Shown one piece after another: positions 35,590-44,626 of a stretch of 64,000 nucleotides of DNA. How positions within the stretch are numbered: position 1 is the stretch's first letter; every line of letters starts with the position of its first letter. The notes under the pieces were generated by a model, which made no database searches, was not told the DNA's origin, and saw only the letters and a list, made by a program, of their open reading frames with translations. The stretch comes from Gammaproteobacteria bacterium (GTDB lineage: Bacteria > Pseudomonadota > Gammaproteobacteria > Ga0077536): positions 310,001 to 374,000 of the forward strand of contig JACKNH010000005.1 in the NCBI GenBank assembly GCA_024234975.1, in the 5' to 3' direction. The translations under genes and the position numbers were made by a program.

Positions 35590-37758
35590 GTGAATTCGTC
35601 ATATATCGACGTCGCCGGCCTCAAGGTCGCGGCCCCTCTCTACCAATTCGTCAACGAGCAGGCATTGCAGGGGCTCGGGATCGAACCGCAGGCGTTCTGG
35701 TCCGGCTTCAAGTCCATCGTCAGTGATCTGGCGCCGCGAAACCGCGCGTTGCTGGCACGGCGCGACGAACTGCAGGCAAAGATCGATGCCTGGCATCGCA
35801 GTCTCGGTGGCAAACCGGTGGACCCGCAGGCGTCGATCGCGTTTCTGACCGACATTGGTTACCTGCAGCCGGCCGCAGCGGTACGCACGGTCATCACATC
35901 CAATGTCGATGCCGAACTGGCCACCATTGCCGGCCCGCAGCTGGTGGTGCCGGTGACCAACGCGCGTTACGCATTGAACGCGGCGAATGCACGCTGGGGC
36001 AGCTTGTATGACGCGTTGTATGGCACCGACGCGATTCCCGAAAAGGATGGCCTGGCACGGGGCAAGGGCTACAACCCGCAGCGTGGCGCGGCAGTCATCG
36101 CGCGCGGTCGTGAATTGCTGGACGAAGTCGCCCCACTGACTGCCGGTTCGCACGCGGATGTCACGGCCTACCGTATTGAAGGTGGCAAACTCGTTGTCAG
36201 TCTTGCCGATGGTACGACGGCGGCACTGGAGCAACCGGCGCATGCGTTGGGTTTCAGTGGCGATGCCGATGCACCTGCCAGCATCCTGCTTGGTCATCAC
36301 GGTTTGCATGTTGAGATCGTCATCGATCGCACGCATGCCATTGGCGCCACCGACAAGGCCGGCGTCGCCGACCTCATCGTCGAAGCCGCGGTCAGCACCA
36401 TCATCGATTGCGAAGACAGCGTGTCCGCGGTGGATGCCGATGACAAGGTGGTGGTCTACAGTAACTGGCTGGGTTTGATGCGCGGCGATCTGACGGCCGA
36501 CCTCAGCAAGGGCGGCAAGACCATCACCCGCGCACTGAATGAAGACCGGCGTTACAGCGGCATCAACGGCGGCGAAGTGGTCTTGCACGGGCGCAGCCTG
36601 ATGCTGGTGCGCCACGTTGGCCTGCATATGTATACCGATGCGGTGCTCGATGCCGACGGCAACGAGATCCCGGAAGGCATGCTGGACGCAGCAGTGACCG
36701 CGGCGATCGCGCTTTATGATCTGCGCGGCATGAGCAGCCGCCGCAACTCACGCGCCGGTTCCATGTATGTCGTCAAACCCAAGATGCATGGGCCCGAGGA
36801 ATGCGCGTTCGCAATTGAAGTATTTGGCCGCGTTGAGGCGCTGCTGGGCATGGCGCCGAACACCATGAAGATCGGCGTGATGGACGAAGAGCGACGCACC
36901 AGCGCCAACCTCGCGGCGTGCATCGATGCTGTTCGCGAGCGCCTGGTGTTCATCAATACCGGTTTCCTTGATCGCACCGGCGACGAAATCCACACCGCCA
37001 TGGCCGCTGGCCCGGTGATTCGCAAGGCAGAAATCAAGAACACGCCGTGGATTAAATCGTACGAGGATCGCAACGTCGATATCGGTCTGCGCTATGGTCT
37101 GCAAGGCAAGGCGCAGATCGGCAAAGGCATGTGGGCTGCGCCCGACCAGATGGCGGCGATGCTGGAGCAGAAGATCGGCCATCCGCAGGCCGGCGCCAAT
37201 ACCGCATGGGTGCCTTCGCCCACCGCAGCAGTTCTGCATGCGCTGCATTACCATCTGGTGGACGTCTTCGCGCGGCAGGATGAATTGAAATCCCGCACCG
37301 AAGGCTCGCTGGCCGACCTGCTGACGCCACCTGTCGCCTACGGCCGCACGTTCACCGACGAGGAGATCCGGCAGGAACTCGATAACAATTGCCAGGGGAT
37401 TCTCGGTTACGTCGTGCGCTGGATCGATCAAGGGGTGGGCTGTTCCAAAGTACCGGATATCCATGACGTCGGCTTGATGGAGGATCGCGCGACGTTACGT
37501 ATCTCCAGCCAGCACATCGCCAACTGGTTGCGCCACGGTGTTGTCAGTGCTGACCAGGTGATGCAGACACTCGAGCGGATGGCGGCAATCGTCGACCAGC
37601 AGAACGCTGACGATGCCTTGTACAAACCGATGGTTGGTAATTTCGAAGATGCCGCATTCCAGGCTGCGCGGGAATTGATATTTGCCGGTTGCGATGTTGC
37701 CAACGGCTATACCGAGCCGACGCTGCACAAGTGGCGGCGTATCGCGAAACAGAAGTAA
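35590..37758 (+). CDS. glcB: malate synthase G
   Basis: A 722-residue cytoplasmic enzyme joining glyoxylate and acetyl-CoA to malate. The large single-chain form fits isoform G. Visible blocks are IIDCEDSVSAVDADDKV, the catalytic-region RSLMLVRHVGLHM, GSMYVVKPKMHGPEE, NTGFLDRTGDEIHT and the C-terminal FTDEEIRQELDNN. GTG start at 35590 with AGGA 9 bases upstream. No isocitrate lyase or glycolate oxidase gene is in the window, so glyoxylate probably comes from elsewhere. A TATACT -10-like box is at 35546. Confidence 0.97.
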   Translation: MNSSYIDVAGLKVAAPLYQFVNEQALQGLGIEPQAFWSGFKSIVSDLAPRNRALLARRDELQAKIDAWHRSLGGKPVDPQASIAFLTDIGYLQPAAAVRTVITSNVDAELATIAGPQLVVPVTNARYALNAANARWGSLYDALYGTDAIPEKDGLARGKGYNPQRGAAVIARGRELLDEVAPLTAGSHADVTAYRIEGGKLVVSLADGTTAALEQPAHALGFSGDADAPASILLGHHGLHVEIVIDRTHAIGATDKAGVADLIVEAAVSTIIDCEDSVSAVDADDKVVVYSNWLGLMRGDLTADLSKGGKTITRALNEDRRYSGINGGEVVLHGRSLMLVRHVGLHMYTDAVLDADGNEIPEGMLDAAVTAAIALYDLRGMSSRRNSRAGSMYVVKPKMHGPEECAFAIEVFGRVEALLGMAPNTMKIGVMDEERRTSANLAACIDAVRERLVFINTGFLDRTGDEIHTAMAAGPVIRKAEIKNTPWIKSYEDRNVDIGLRYGLQGKAQIGKGMWAAPDQMAAMLEQKIGHPQAGANTAWVPSPTAAVLHALHYHLVDVFARQDELKSRTEGSLADLLTPPVAYGRTFTDEEIRQELDNNCQGILGYVVRWIDQGVGCSKVPDIHDVGLMEDRATLRISSQHIANWLRHGVVSADQVMQTLERMAAIVDQQNADDALYKPMVGNFEDAAFQAARELIFAGCDVANGYTEPTLHKWRRIAKQK

Positions 37759-37914
37759 AACGGTTCGAACCCGACAGCCCGGCTGCCCGCCCTGGCGTCC
37801 CAAGACGGGCGGCCGGTAACCTCACCACGCCGTTCGCGGTCGGCTCCAGGGCTGCGTCACGGCTGTGGAATATAGCGTCCCTGCCAGCTGCGAACTTAAT
37901 GCTGCACTGTGACA

Positions 37915-37941
37915 TTCAGATGACAGGCAACGTCATCTGAA
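37915..37941. terminator. hairpin between convergent glcB and dps genes
   Basis: TTCAGATGAC - 7-base loop - GTCATCTGAA, a perfect 10-bp stem lying between the ends of two convergent genes. It has no strong T-run on either side, so bidirectional termination is plausible but unproven. Confidence 0.4.
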
Positions 37942-37954
37942 GTGAACTTCCGTT

Positions 37955-38449
37955 TCAGCCGTCCGCCTCCAGCATACTACGCAACATCCACGCATTTTTT
38001 TCATGGACCTGCATCCGTTGCGTGAGCAAATCGGCGGTAGGTTCGTCATTCGCTTCATCGGCGATTCGGAATACCTCGCGCGCCGTACGCACCACGGTTT
38101 CCTGGCCTTCAACCAGCCGCTGCAACATGGTTGATGCTGATGGTACGTCCTGTTCTTCGGTGATGCCGGTCAAAGCCGCATAGGCCTGGTAGGATCCGGG
38201 CGCCCGATGACCCAGTGCGCGGATGCGCTCGGCGATCAAATCCACCGCCAACGCCAGCTCGGTGTATTGCTGTTCGAACATCAAATGTAATGTGTTGAAC
38301 ATCGGACCGGTGACGTTCCAGTGGTAGTTGTGTGTCTTCAGGTAAAGCGTGTAGCTGTCGGCCAGCAGTCGTGACAGGCCTTGCGCGAGCGACGCCCGAT
38401 GATCGGTGGAGATACCTATGTTGATCGCTGGTGCGGCTGGGACATTCAT
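37955..38449 (-). CDS. dps: Dps-family DNA-protecting ferritin-like protein
   Basis: A 164-residue four-helix ferritin fold. HNYHWNVTGPMFNTLH carries the ferroxidase His, and DLIAERIRALG supplies the acidic ligands, as in DpsA/DNA starvation proteins. Dodecamers store iron, consume peroxide and may coat DNA. The ATG at 38449 has AAGGAA 7 bases upstream; the longer frame to 38527 lacks family similarity. The N-terminus is not Lys/Arg-rich, so DNA binding may be weak. Confidence 0.93.
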   Translation of the reverse strand: MNVPAAPAINIGISTDHRASLAQGLSRLLADSYTLYLKTHNYHWNVTGPMFNTLHLMFEQQYTELALAVDLIAERIRALGHRAPGSYQAYAALTGITEEQDVPSASTMLQRLVEGQETVVRTAREVFRIADEANDEPTADLLTQRMQVHEKNAWMLRSMLEADG

Positions 38450-38629
38450 GGTGTGTTCCTTTCGATGTGAAGAACCATGAATGCAGCTTAGGGACGCGCT
38501 GCCGCCCAGGGAAATTGAAGTTTTCAACCGCCTTGATACAGCCCGTCTATCGATGACGCCAGGGATTGCCGGCGTGACGGCGGCGGTGCAGGATGAGGCC
38601 TGCCGCCTGCACCCTGCGGCCTGCGAAGA

Positions 38630-39154
38630 TCATTGCGAAGCGGTCGCGGAAATCTCCTGTTCAAGCCGCTGTTCCAGCGCGGGCGAACGCATACCCGCAG
38701 TCCGGCCATAGGCAAGCGCCGTGGTCGGCTCGGCATGGTTTGTCAGCGCCGCTTTCAAACCGAGCAGGGCGCCCGCACGGTTGCCCGATGCGCAGTGCAG
38801 AAATACCGGGCCATCCGCTGAATCCAATGCCTGTGCGAGCAGTTTCGCATTGGCTCGCGTGATGCCGTCAGCACCGGCGACCGGGATATTCACATAAAGC
38901 ATGCCGGCAGCACCGACTGCGGCGCTTTCATCGTAATCGGAGGTTTCACTGGCAGGACGCAGGTTGATGACAGTGGTGAAGCCCGCCTTGCGCAGACGGT
39001 TGATATCCTCGCGCGATGGTTGGCCGGCGACAGTCAATGACGGCGACATCGTCGTGGCGTTGATGGCATCGAGATGAGGCTCGGCCGCGACGGCCAGCGA
39101 ACCCAGTAGTGTGAGGACGGCAGAGACGGCAAGTCGTGAGAACCGGTGCAACAT
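38630..39154 (-). CDS. secreted DUF442-type protein tyrosine phosphatase-like protein
   Basis: A 174-residue precursor with signal peptide (cleavage near AVAAEP). The remainder resembles the phosphatase-like family found with BLH/DUF442: SLTVAGQPSREDINRLRKAGF, then INLRP, and the active-site loop HCASGNRAGALLG (Cys-x4-Arg). It is likely periplasmic. GAGGAG lies 8 bases before the ATG at 39154. The substrate is unknown. It precedes nothing in an obvious operon; the next gene on this strand starts 476 bases away. Confidence 0.85.
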   Translation of the reverse strand: MLHRFSRLAVSAVLTLLGSLAVAAEPHLDAINATTMSPSLTVAGQPSREDINRLRKAGFTTVINLRPASETSDYDESAAVGAAGMLYVNIPVAGADGITRANAKLLAQALDSADGPVFLHCASGNRAGALLGLKAALTNHAEPTTALAYGRTAGMRSPALEQRLEQEISATASQ

Positions 39155-39269
39155 GGCGATACTCCTCAAGCGATTCAGCAGATTGAGCACTGGCGGCAAC
39201 TGTAGCGCATTTCATCGGGCACGGGCTGATTCGAGACAGGCCATGCCGCGGTTAAATGCAGTGTCAGGG

Positions 39270-40334
39270 TCAGGGTGTGGGGTGAGCGGCGGTCAGGTTG
39301 CGATAGGCTGCCTCGATATTCATCTCGCGCAGGCGTTCATACTGGGCCCAATCGCGGTATTGCTCCAGGCGTATCGACTGCTTCATCTGCGCCAGCGTCT
39401 GGCCGTGCGCGATGGCGGCTGACACGGCTGCTTTCAGGTCTTCGAAGAACTGACGCGGTGCGGCGATTTCATTCTTGGCGAACAGTCGGCCATGGCCGCC
39501 GGCGAAGGTATCGAAGTCGAACGACTCCAGCAGTCGATAGGAGGCGATCCATTCGTCGATCGGGTGGCCGTCGAACGGTCCGCAGGCACTGGGTAGCGAT
39601 TGCAGGGAATCGGTGACCAACGCGTCGGCCGGGAAATCCGCCGAGAACACGACGCGCTCGCCGGGGAACACCACGGCAGTGGTGTCGTCAGCATGATTGC
39701 GGCCGAGAAACCGGAGTTCCACGGTCTGGCCGCCAAGAACCAGTTCGAGGCGATCGGAATAGACGATATCGGGCGGTACGATATCGGTGAAATACTCCGC
39801 CGGTGTGAGATGACCATTGTGATCGGCATCGTGGTGGGTGGGGAAGCGCCCGCCACACACACCGGGGGCCGCGTCGCCCGGCGCAGTGAATTCCTCCGGT
39901 TCGAACTGGCCATTGCCGTTGCGGTCGATCATGTCGCCGGGCATGTGCGGGTAACGCCCGTCCATGTTCCGGCGCATGTTTTGGTGGGCGATGAATGTTG
40001 CCGTATCTGCAAACACGCTGCCGCCTTCAACATGGTCCCAATGGCTGTGGCTGTAGATGACATAGCGTACCGCTATTCCCGGGAACCGCTGCGCAAGTTC
40101 GCCCTTCAACCATGTCGCGAACCGCGGATTCAGCGGGTCGACCAGCACGATGCCAGCATTGGTGACCAGGAATATGCCGTGCCAGAAGCCATTGCTGGCG
40201 CGATAGAGATGTTCCGTGATGGGGGCGATTTGCGGCGTCGGCGGTTGGCGTTGTGCCAGCGCGTCGTTCATAACCACCGCAGCTGCCGCCGCACACAACG
40301 CCAGTGTCGGGAATGATTTACAGCGATTGCGCAT
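39270..40334 (-). CDS. MBL-fold metallo-hydrolase with an inserted EF-hand pair
   Basis: A 354-residue secreted precursor (signal peptide ending ALA-Q). The metallo-beta-lactamase motif is SHSHWDHVEGG (~100-110), with later ligands in LGRNHADDTT and GGHG. Inserted after QNMRRNMDGRYPHMPG are two EF-hand loops, DRNGNGQFEPEE (39891-39926) and DADHNGHLTPAE (39795-39830), 20 residues apart, each with the canonical D-x-D/N-x-D/N-G spacing and a closing Glu. Calcium binding is therefore predicted. The start at 40334 gives a proper signal peptide. Substrate unknown. Confidence 0.85.
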   Translation of the reverse strand: MRNRCKSFPTLALCAAAAAVVMNDALAQRQPPTPQIAPITEHLYRASNGFWHGIFLVTNAGIVLVDPLNPRFATWLKGELAQRFPGIAVRYVIYSHSHWDHVEGGSVFADTATFIAHQNMRRNMDGRYPHMPGDMIDRNGNGQFEPEEFTAPGDAAPGVCGGRFPTHHDADHNGHLTPAEYFTDIVPPDIVYSDRLELVLGGQTVELRFLGRNHADDTTAVVFPGERVVFSADFPADALVTDSLQSLPSACGPFDGHPIDEWIASYRLLESFDFDTFAGGHGRLFAKNEIAAPRQFFEDLKAAVSAAIAHGQTLAQMKQSIRLEQYRDWAQYERLREMNIEAAYRNLTAAHPTP

Positions 40335-40473
40335 GCCAGGCCCCGTGGTTGATGGAATCACATCCGGCAGGTGGCCGACCGGCCGCATTCGACGTCAAAT
40401 AGTTTTCAGGCAATGTGCGCACAGGTTTTGCGATTCCTCTTGCCACTTGTAGAATCGGCCAAAACGCATCCCT

Positions 40474-41709
40474 ATGACTGCACATTCCTCCGTCGGCCAG
40501 GCATCAGACACCTCACGGCAAAACGTGATGTGGTTGATATTCACGTTGGCCATCGTCACCTACCTAGACCGATTATGTATTTCGGCGGCGATGCCGGCAA
40601 TCGGCGAGGATTTCGGGCTGACCGCGGTGCAGAAAGGATGGGTGTTCAGTGCCTTCACCTTCGCCTATGCCGCGTTCGAGATTCCCAGCGGCTGGCTGGG
40701 TGACCGTTTCGGCGCACGCGCTGCTCTGGCGCGCATTGTCACCTGGTGGTCGGCGTTCACCATGTTGACCGGCGCCGTCGTCGGCTACTGGTCACTGGTC
40801 ATTGTGCGCTTTCTTTTCGGCGCCGGTGAGGCCGGCGCATTTCCGAATATTGCCAAGGCGGTAGCGCAGAAGATGCCCGCCGCCATGCAAGGCCGGGCAT
40901 TGAGCGTTTCGTTTCTCGGGCTGGCGCTGGGTGCGGCATTGAGTCCGTTGCTGGTGTTTCCACTGGTGGCCTGGCAGGGCTGGCGGGTGACGTTCGTGTT
41001 GTTCGGCCTGATGGGCCTTGTCTGGTGCTGGGTATGGCTGAGCGTTTATCGCGAACCGGAAAGAGCCGCGCCGTCGCCTGTCGCTCGCCGCAGAATCAAT
41101 TGGTGGCGCTTGTTCACCCACCGCAACCTGATCTGCATCGGTTGCATGTACTTCGCCTTCGCCTACGGGCTCTACTTCTACATCACCTGGCTGCCGACGT
41201 ATTTGTTGGAAGCCCGCGGCTTTTCGGTTGATCTGGCCAAATGGCTGACCGCATTGCCTTGGGCGTTCAGTGCCGTCGGCTTCTGGACGGGCGGCTGGCT
41301 GACTGATCGCATCGCCGCCCGCAGCGGCAATCTGCGGGCAGCCCGCTGCTGGCTCGGAGCCAGCGGCTATACCCTCAGTGCGCTGACGTTGTTGCTGGTG
41401 GCGCAGGTGCAAAGCGATGTAGCCGCCGCGTTGCTGCTGGGCGTCGCGCTCAGCTTCCAGACCGTGACCATCGCCGCCGCGTGGTCGGTCTGCCTGGACG
41501 TCGGGCGCAGTCATGCCGGCGTGGTCAGCGGCTTCATGAACACGGTGGGGAATATCGGCGGCGCCATCTGTCCTCTGGTAGTGGGATATGCGGTCGACAA
41601 GCTGCATTCATGGACAATGCCGTTCTATGCGATGGCTGGCATATTTGTTATCGGTGCGGTGCTGTGGTTACGGGTTGATCCGTACGAGCAACTGCTGATC
41701 GAGCAGTAG
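40474..41709 (+). CDS. MFS transporter, anion:cation symporter (ACS) type
   Basis: A 411-residue, 12-helix transporter. SAMPAIGEDFGL, GWVFSAFTFAYAAFEIPSGWLGDRFGAR and FLFGAGEAGAFPNIAKAVA are typical of the ACS branch (hexuronate, glucarate and related organic anion importers). It probably takes up a carboxylate. Neighbours do not reveal which; it stands alone between the MBL gene and rfbD. Confidence 0.9.
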   Translation: MTAHSSVGQASDTSRQNVMWLIFTLAIVTYLDRLCISAAMPAIGEDFGLTAVQKGWVFSAFTFAYAAFEIPSGWLGDRFGARAALARIVTWWSAFTMLTGAVVGYWSLVIVRFLFGAGEAGAFPNIAKAVAQKMPAAMQGRALSVSFLGLALGAALSPLLVFPLVAWQGWRVTFVLFGLMGLVWCWVWLSVYREPERAAPSPVARRRINWWRLFTHRNLICIGCMYFAFAYGLYFYITWLPTYLLEARGFSVDLAKWLTALPWAFSAVGFWTGGWLTDRIAARSGNLRAARCWLGASGYTLSALTLLLVAQVQSDVAAALLLGVALSFQTVTIAAAWSVCLDVGRSHAGVVSGFMNTVGNIGGAICPLVVGYAVDKLHSWTMPFYAMAGIFVIGAVLWLRVDPYEQLLIEQ

Positions 41710-41798
41710 GCCATTCGCGGTCAGAAGCAGCACACGCAACGACCAAGCAATTCCGCGTACGTGCCGCTATAGCGACAAAGGGAGGAAGCGTCGTCGTC

Positions 41799-42704
41799 AT
41801 GAAGTTGCTGGTGTTCGGTTGCACGGGGCAAATCGGCTGGGAGTTACAGCGGTCGCTGGCAACTCTGGGCACTGTGACTGCCGTGTCCGCCACATCCGGT
41901 GGCGCCATTGCGACGGATTTGTCCGACACGCAGGCGATCCGGCGGACACTGGCATCGGTGGCCCCGGACGTCATCGTCAACGCCGCGGCCTATACCGCGG
42001 TCGACCGTGCGGAGCAGGAACCGGCGCTGGCATCGAACATCAATGCGGATGCGCCGGGGGTTATGGCCGCCTATGCGGCGGACCACGGCTGTCTGCTCGT
42101 CCACTACTCCACGGATTATGTATTTGACGGCAGCGGCGACGAGCCATGGCGTGAGAGCGATACGCCGAATCCGCTGAACGTTTACGGCCGGACCAAGCTG
42201 GCCGGAGAACAGGCGATTACCGCGTCCGGCTGTCGGCACCTGGTGTTGCGAACGAGCTGGGTTCACGCGCCGCGACGACAGAATTTCGTCCGCACAATGC
42301 TGAAGCTGGCGCGCGAACGCACGACGATATCCGTGGTGGACGACCAGATCGGCGCACCGACACCGGCTGAACTGGTGGCGGATGTCACCGCGCGGATGGT
42401 TCAGCAGATGCCGGAAGGCTCGCCGCTGTCCGGCATCTATCACGTTGCGAGCGCGGGGGCTACATCCTGGCATGGGTGTGCGAGCGAGGCTGTGCGGCTG
42501 GCGCGCGAAGCCGGTGCAGTGTTGCAGCTGACGCCAGAAGACATCAACGCAATTTCCAGCGCGGACTATCCGGCCGCCGCGCCGCGACCGAAGAATTCGC
42601 GTCTGGCGACCGACAAACTACAGGCGAGGTTCGGTATCGAGTTGCCGGACTGGCGGCGCGGCGTCGCCCGAACGGTCTGCGAATTGATGGAGCATGGCAA
42701 ATGA
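41799..42704 (+). CDS. rfbD: dTDP-4-dehydrorhamnose reductase
   Basis: A 301-residue NAD(P)H-dependent SDR-type reductase for the last step of dTDP-L-rhamnose synthesis. The N-terminus MKLLVFGCTGQIGWELQ holds the cofactor loop. VNAAAYTAVDRAE, the YSTDYVFDG segment with Tyr, and NVYGRTKLAGEQ with Lys are diagnostic. Its stop overlaps the rfbA start (ATGA). The other two genes of the pathway, rfbB and rfbC, are not in the window. Confidence 0.96.
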   Translation: MKLLVFGCTGQIGWELQRSLATLGTVTAVSATSGGAIATDLSDTQAIRRTLASVAPDVIVNAAAYTAVDRAEQEPALASNINADAPGVMAAYAADHGCLLVHYSTDYVFDGSGDEPWRESDTPNPLNVYGRTKLAGEQAITASGCRHLVLRTSWVHAPRRQNFVRTMLKLARERTTISVVDDQIGAPTPAELVADVTARMVQQMPEGSPLSGIYHVASAGATSWHGCASEAVRLAREAGAVLQLTPEDINAISSADYPAAAPRPKNSRLATDKLQARFGIELPDWRRGVARTVCELMEHGK

Positions 42705-43585
42705 AGAAGCGGAAAGGCATCATCCTGGCAGGCGGCTCGGGCACGCGGATGTACCCGGTCACGCTGGCGGTTTCCAAGCAGCTGCTGCCGGTGTACGACA
42801 AACCGATGATTTACTACCCGCTGTGTACGCTGATGCTGGCGAACATCCGGGACATATTGATTATCTCCACGCCCCAGGATACGCCCCGCTTCGTGCAATT
42901 ACTCGGTGACGGCAGCCAATGGGGGCTGAATATCAGCTACGCGGTGCAACCCAGCCCCGACGGTCTGGCGCAGGCGTTTTTGATCGGGCGCGAATTTATC
43001 GGCGCCGATGACAGCGCACTGATCCTCGGCGACAACATCTTCTATGGTCACGAATTCCACCTGCGACTGAACCAGGCCGTGCGCCGCGAAGAAGGCGCCA
43101 CCGTGTTCGCCTACCGCGTCAATGACCCTGAACGCTATGGCGTCATCACATTCGACGATCGCGGCATGGCGACTTCAATCGAGGAAAAGCCAGCCGAGCC
43201 GAAAAGCAATTTCGCGGTGACCGGGCTGTACTTCTACGACAATCAGGTGGTGGACATTGCCCAGGAGCTTCGCCCGTCCGCGCGCGGCGAGCTGGAAATC
43301 ACCGACGTCAATCGGGTCTATCTGGAGATGGGGCTGCTCAATGTCGAGCACATGGGGCGAGGCTATGCGTGGCTGGATACCGGCACCTTCGCCAGCTTGA
43401 TCGACGCCGGCAATTTCATCGAAACCATCGAGCACCGGCAGGGACTGAAGGTGTCATGTCCCGAGGAAATTGCCTTCCGCAATCGCTTCATCGATGCCGA
43501 ACAGTTACGCCGCCTGGCCGAACCACTGGCCAGGAACGACTACGGCAAATATCTGCTGCGGACGCTCAAGGAACTCGGCGGCTGA
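42701..43585 (+). CDS. rfbA: glucose-1-phosphate thymidylyltransferase
   Basis: A 294-residue nucleotidyltransferase making dTDP-glucose from dTTP and glucose-1-phosphate. The signature GGSGTRMYP is at residues 11-19. KQLLPVYDKPMIYYP, ILGDNIFYG and EKPAEPKSNFAVTGLYFYD follow at standard places. The ATG at 42701 overlaps rfbD by 4 bases. Phosphoglucomutase (29816) can supply its substrate. Confidence 0.97.
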   Translation: MKKRKGIILAGGSGTRMYPVTLAVSKQLLPVYDKPMIYYPLCTLMLANIRDILIISTPQDTPRFVQLLGDGSQWGLNISYAVQPSPDGLAQAFLIGREFIGADDSALILGDNIFYGHEFHLRLNQAVRREEGATVFAYRVNDPERYGVITFDDRGMATSIEEKPAEPKSNFAVTGLYFYDNQVVDIAQELRPSARGELEITDVNRVYLEMGLLNVEHMGRGYAWLDTGTFASLIDAGNFIETIEHRQGLKVSCPEEIAFRNRFIDAEQLRRLAEPLARNDYGKYLLRTLKELGG

Positions 43586-43599
43586 CGCAACGTCAGGAG

Positions 43600-44592
43600 T
43601 CACACCATCCGCAGGATATCGTGCAGGCGGACGATGCCCCGGCATTGCCCCTCATCAACCACCGGCAGCACGTTGAGCGGCCGCGCGCGCTTTTCCATCG
43701 TTTCCAATGCCTGCACCGCGAGCACGGACGATTCGGTGGTGGTCGGTGTGCGGACGACCACATCGGCCAGCGCGACGCTGAACACTTCGTCCTGATATTT
43801 CTCCAGCACCCTGCGTACGTCGCCGTCGGTCATCATCGCCTGCAGCCGGCCGTCATCGTCAGTGAACAGGACGATACCGTGGCCATATTTTCCCAGTGAG
43901 AAAAGCACGTCCTTCATCGTCGCCGTCGCGAGTTGCAACTGCGCAGTTTCATTTATCGGAATCATGACATCGGCGACACGCAACAGCAGGCGCCGACCCA
44001 ACGCCCCGCCAGGATGCAGCATGGCAAAATGCTCCGGCTGAAACCCCGTCAATTCCATCAATGCCACGGCCAGTGCGTCGCCAATGGCCAGCGCGACCGT
44101 GGTCGAAGTCGTCGGTGCAAGTCCGTGCGGACAGGCTTCGCTCTCCACGCTGGCGTCGATGACGACATCCGCCTGGCGTGCGAGCGTGGAATCCACTGCC
44201 GCAGTAATTGCAATCGTGCGCGCGCCGCGCTCGCGAATCGCCGGCAGAATCAGGTTCAACTCGTCACTCTCACCGCTCTTGCCTATGGCGATGAAGATGT
44301 CCCCCTCACCCACCACGCCAACGTCGCCATGCGCGGCTTCTGCCGGGTGCAGAAAGATCGCGAGCGTCCCGGTGCTCGACAGCGTGGCGGCGATTTTGCG
44401 CGCGATGAGGCCGGATTTACCCATGCCGCTGACCACGACCTTGCCAGTGCGTGAAAGCAGCAAGGCCAGGGCCGCGTCATAGGCAACGTCGGCATTGGCA
44501 GCGGTACGGCGGATCGCATCCGCCTCCTGTTGCAGGACACGGCGGACAATGGCCAGCGCCCCGACTGGGGAAGTATCGTTGTCAGCGTTCAT
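43600..44592 (-). CDS. kdsD: D-arabinose-5-phosphate isomerase
   Basis: A 330-residue enzyme converting ribulose-5-phosphate to arabinose-5-phosphate, the first step to Kdo in lipopolysaccharide. The SIS domain (residues ~35-175) contains VVSGMGKSGLIARKIAATLSSTGT and the HPAEAAHGDVG active-site segment. Two CBS domains follow. The order after kdsA, 34 bases apart, marks a Kdo pair at the end of the asnB operon. Family assignment is firm; kdsD versus gutQ/kpsF is by context. Confidence 0.94.
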   Translation of the reverse strand: MNADNDTSPVGALAIVRRVLQQEADAIRRTAANADVAYDAALALLLSRTGKVVVSGMGKSGLIARKIAATLSSTGTLAIFLHPAEAAHGDVGVVGEGDIFIAIGKSGESDELNLILPAIRERGARTIAITAAVDSTLARQADVVIDASVESEACPHGLAPTTSTTVALAIGDALAVALMELTGFQPEHFAMLHPGGALGRRLLLRVADVMIPINETAQLQLATATMKDVLFSLGKYGHGIVLFTDDDGRLQAMMTDGDVRRVLEKYQDEVFSVALADVVVRTPTTTESSVLAVQALETMEKRARPLNVLPVVDEGQCRGIVRLHDILRMV

Positions 44593-44626
44593 CAGCAGGT
44601 CCGTTCCTTGATTTCAATGATCGCCA

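Noticed and set aside
42476..42700. Upstream extension of rfbA
   Set aside because: Lies inside rfbD in another frame; the ATG at 42701 gives the family N-terminus.
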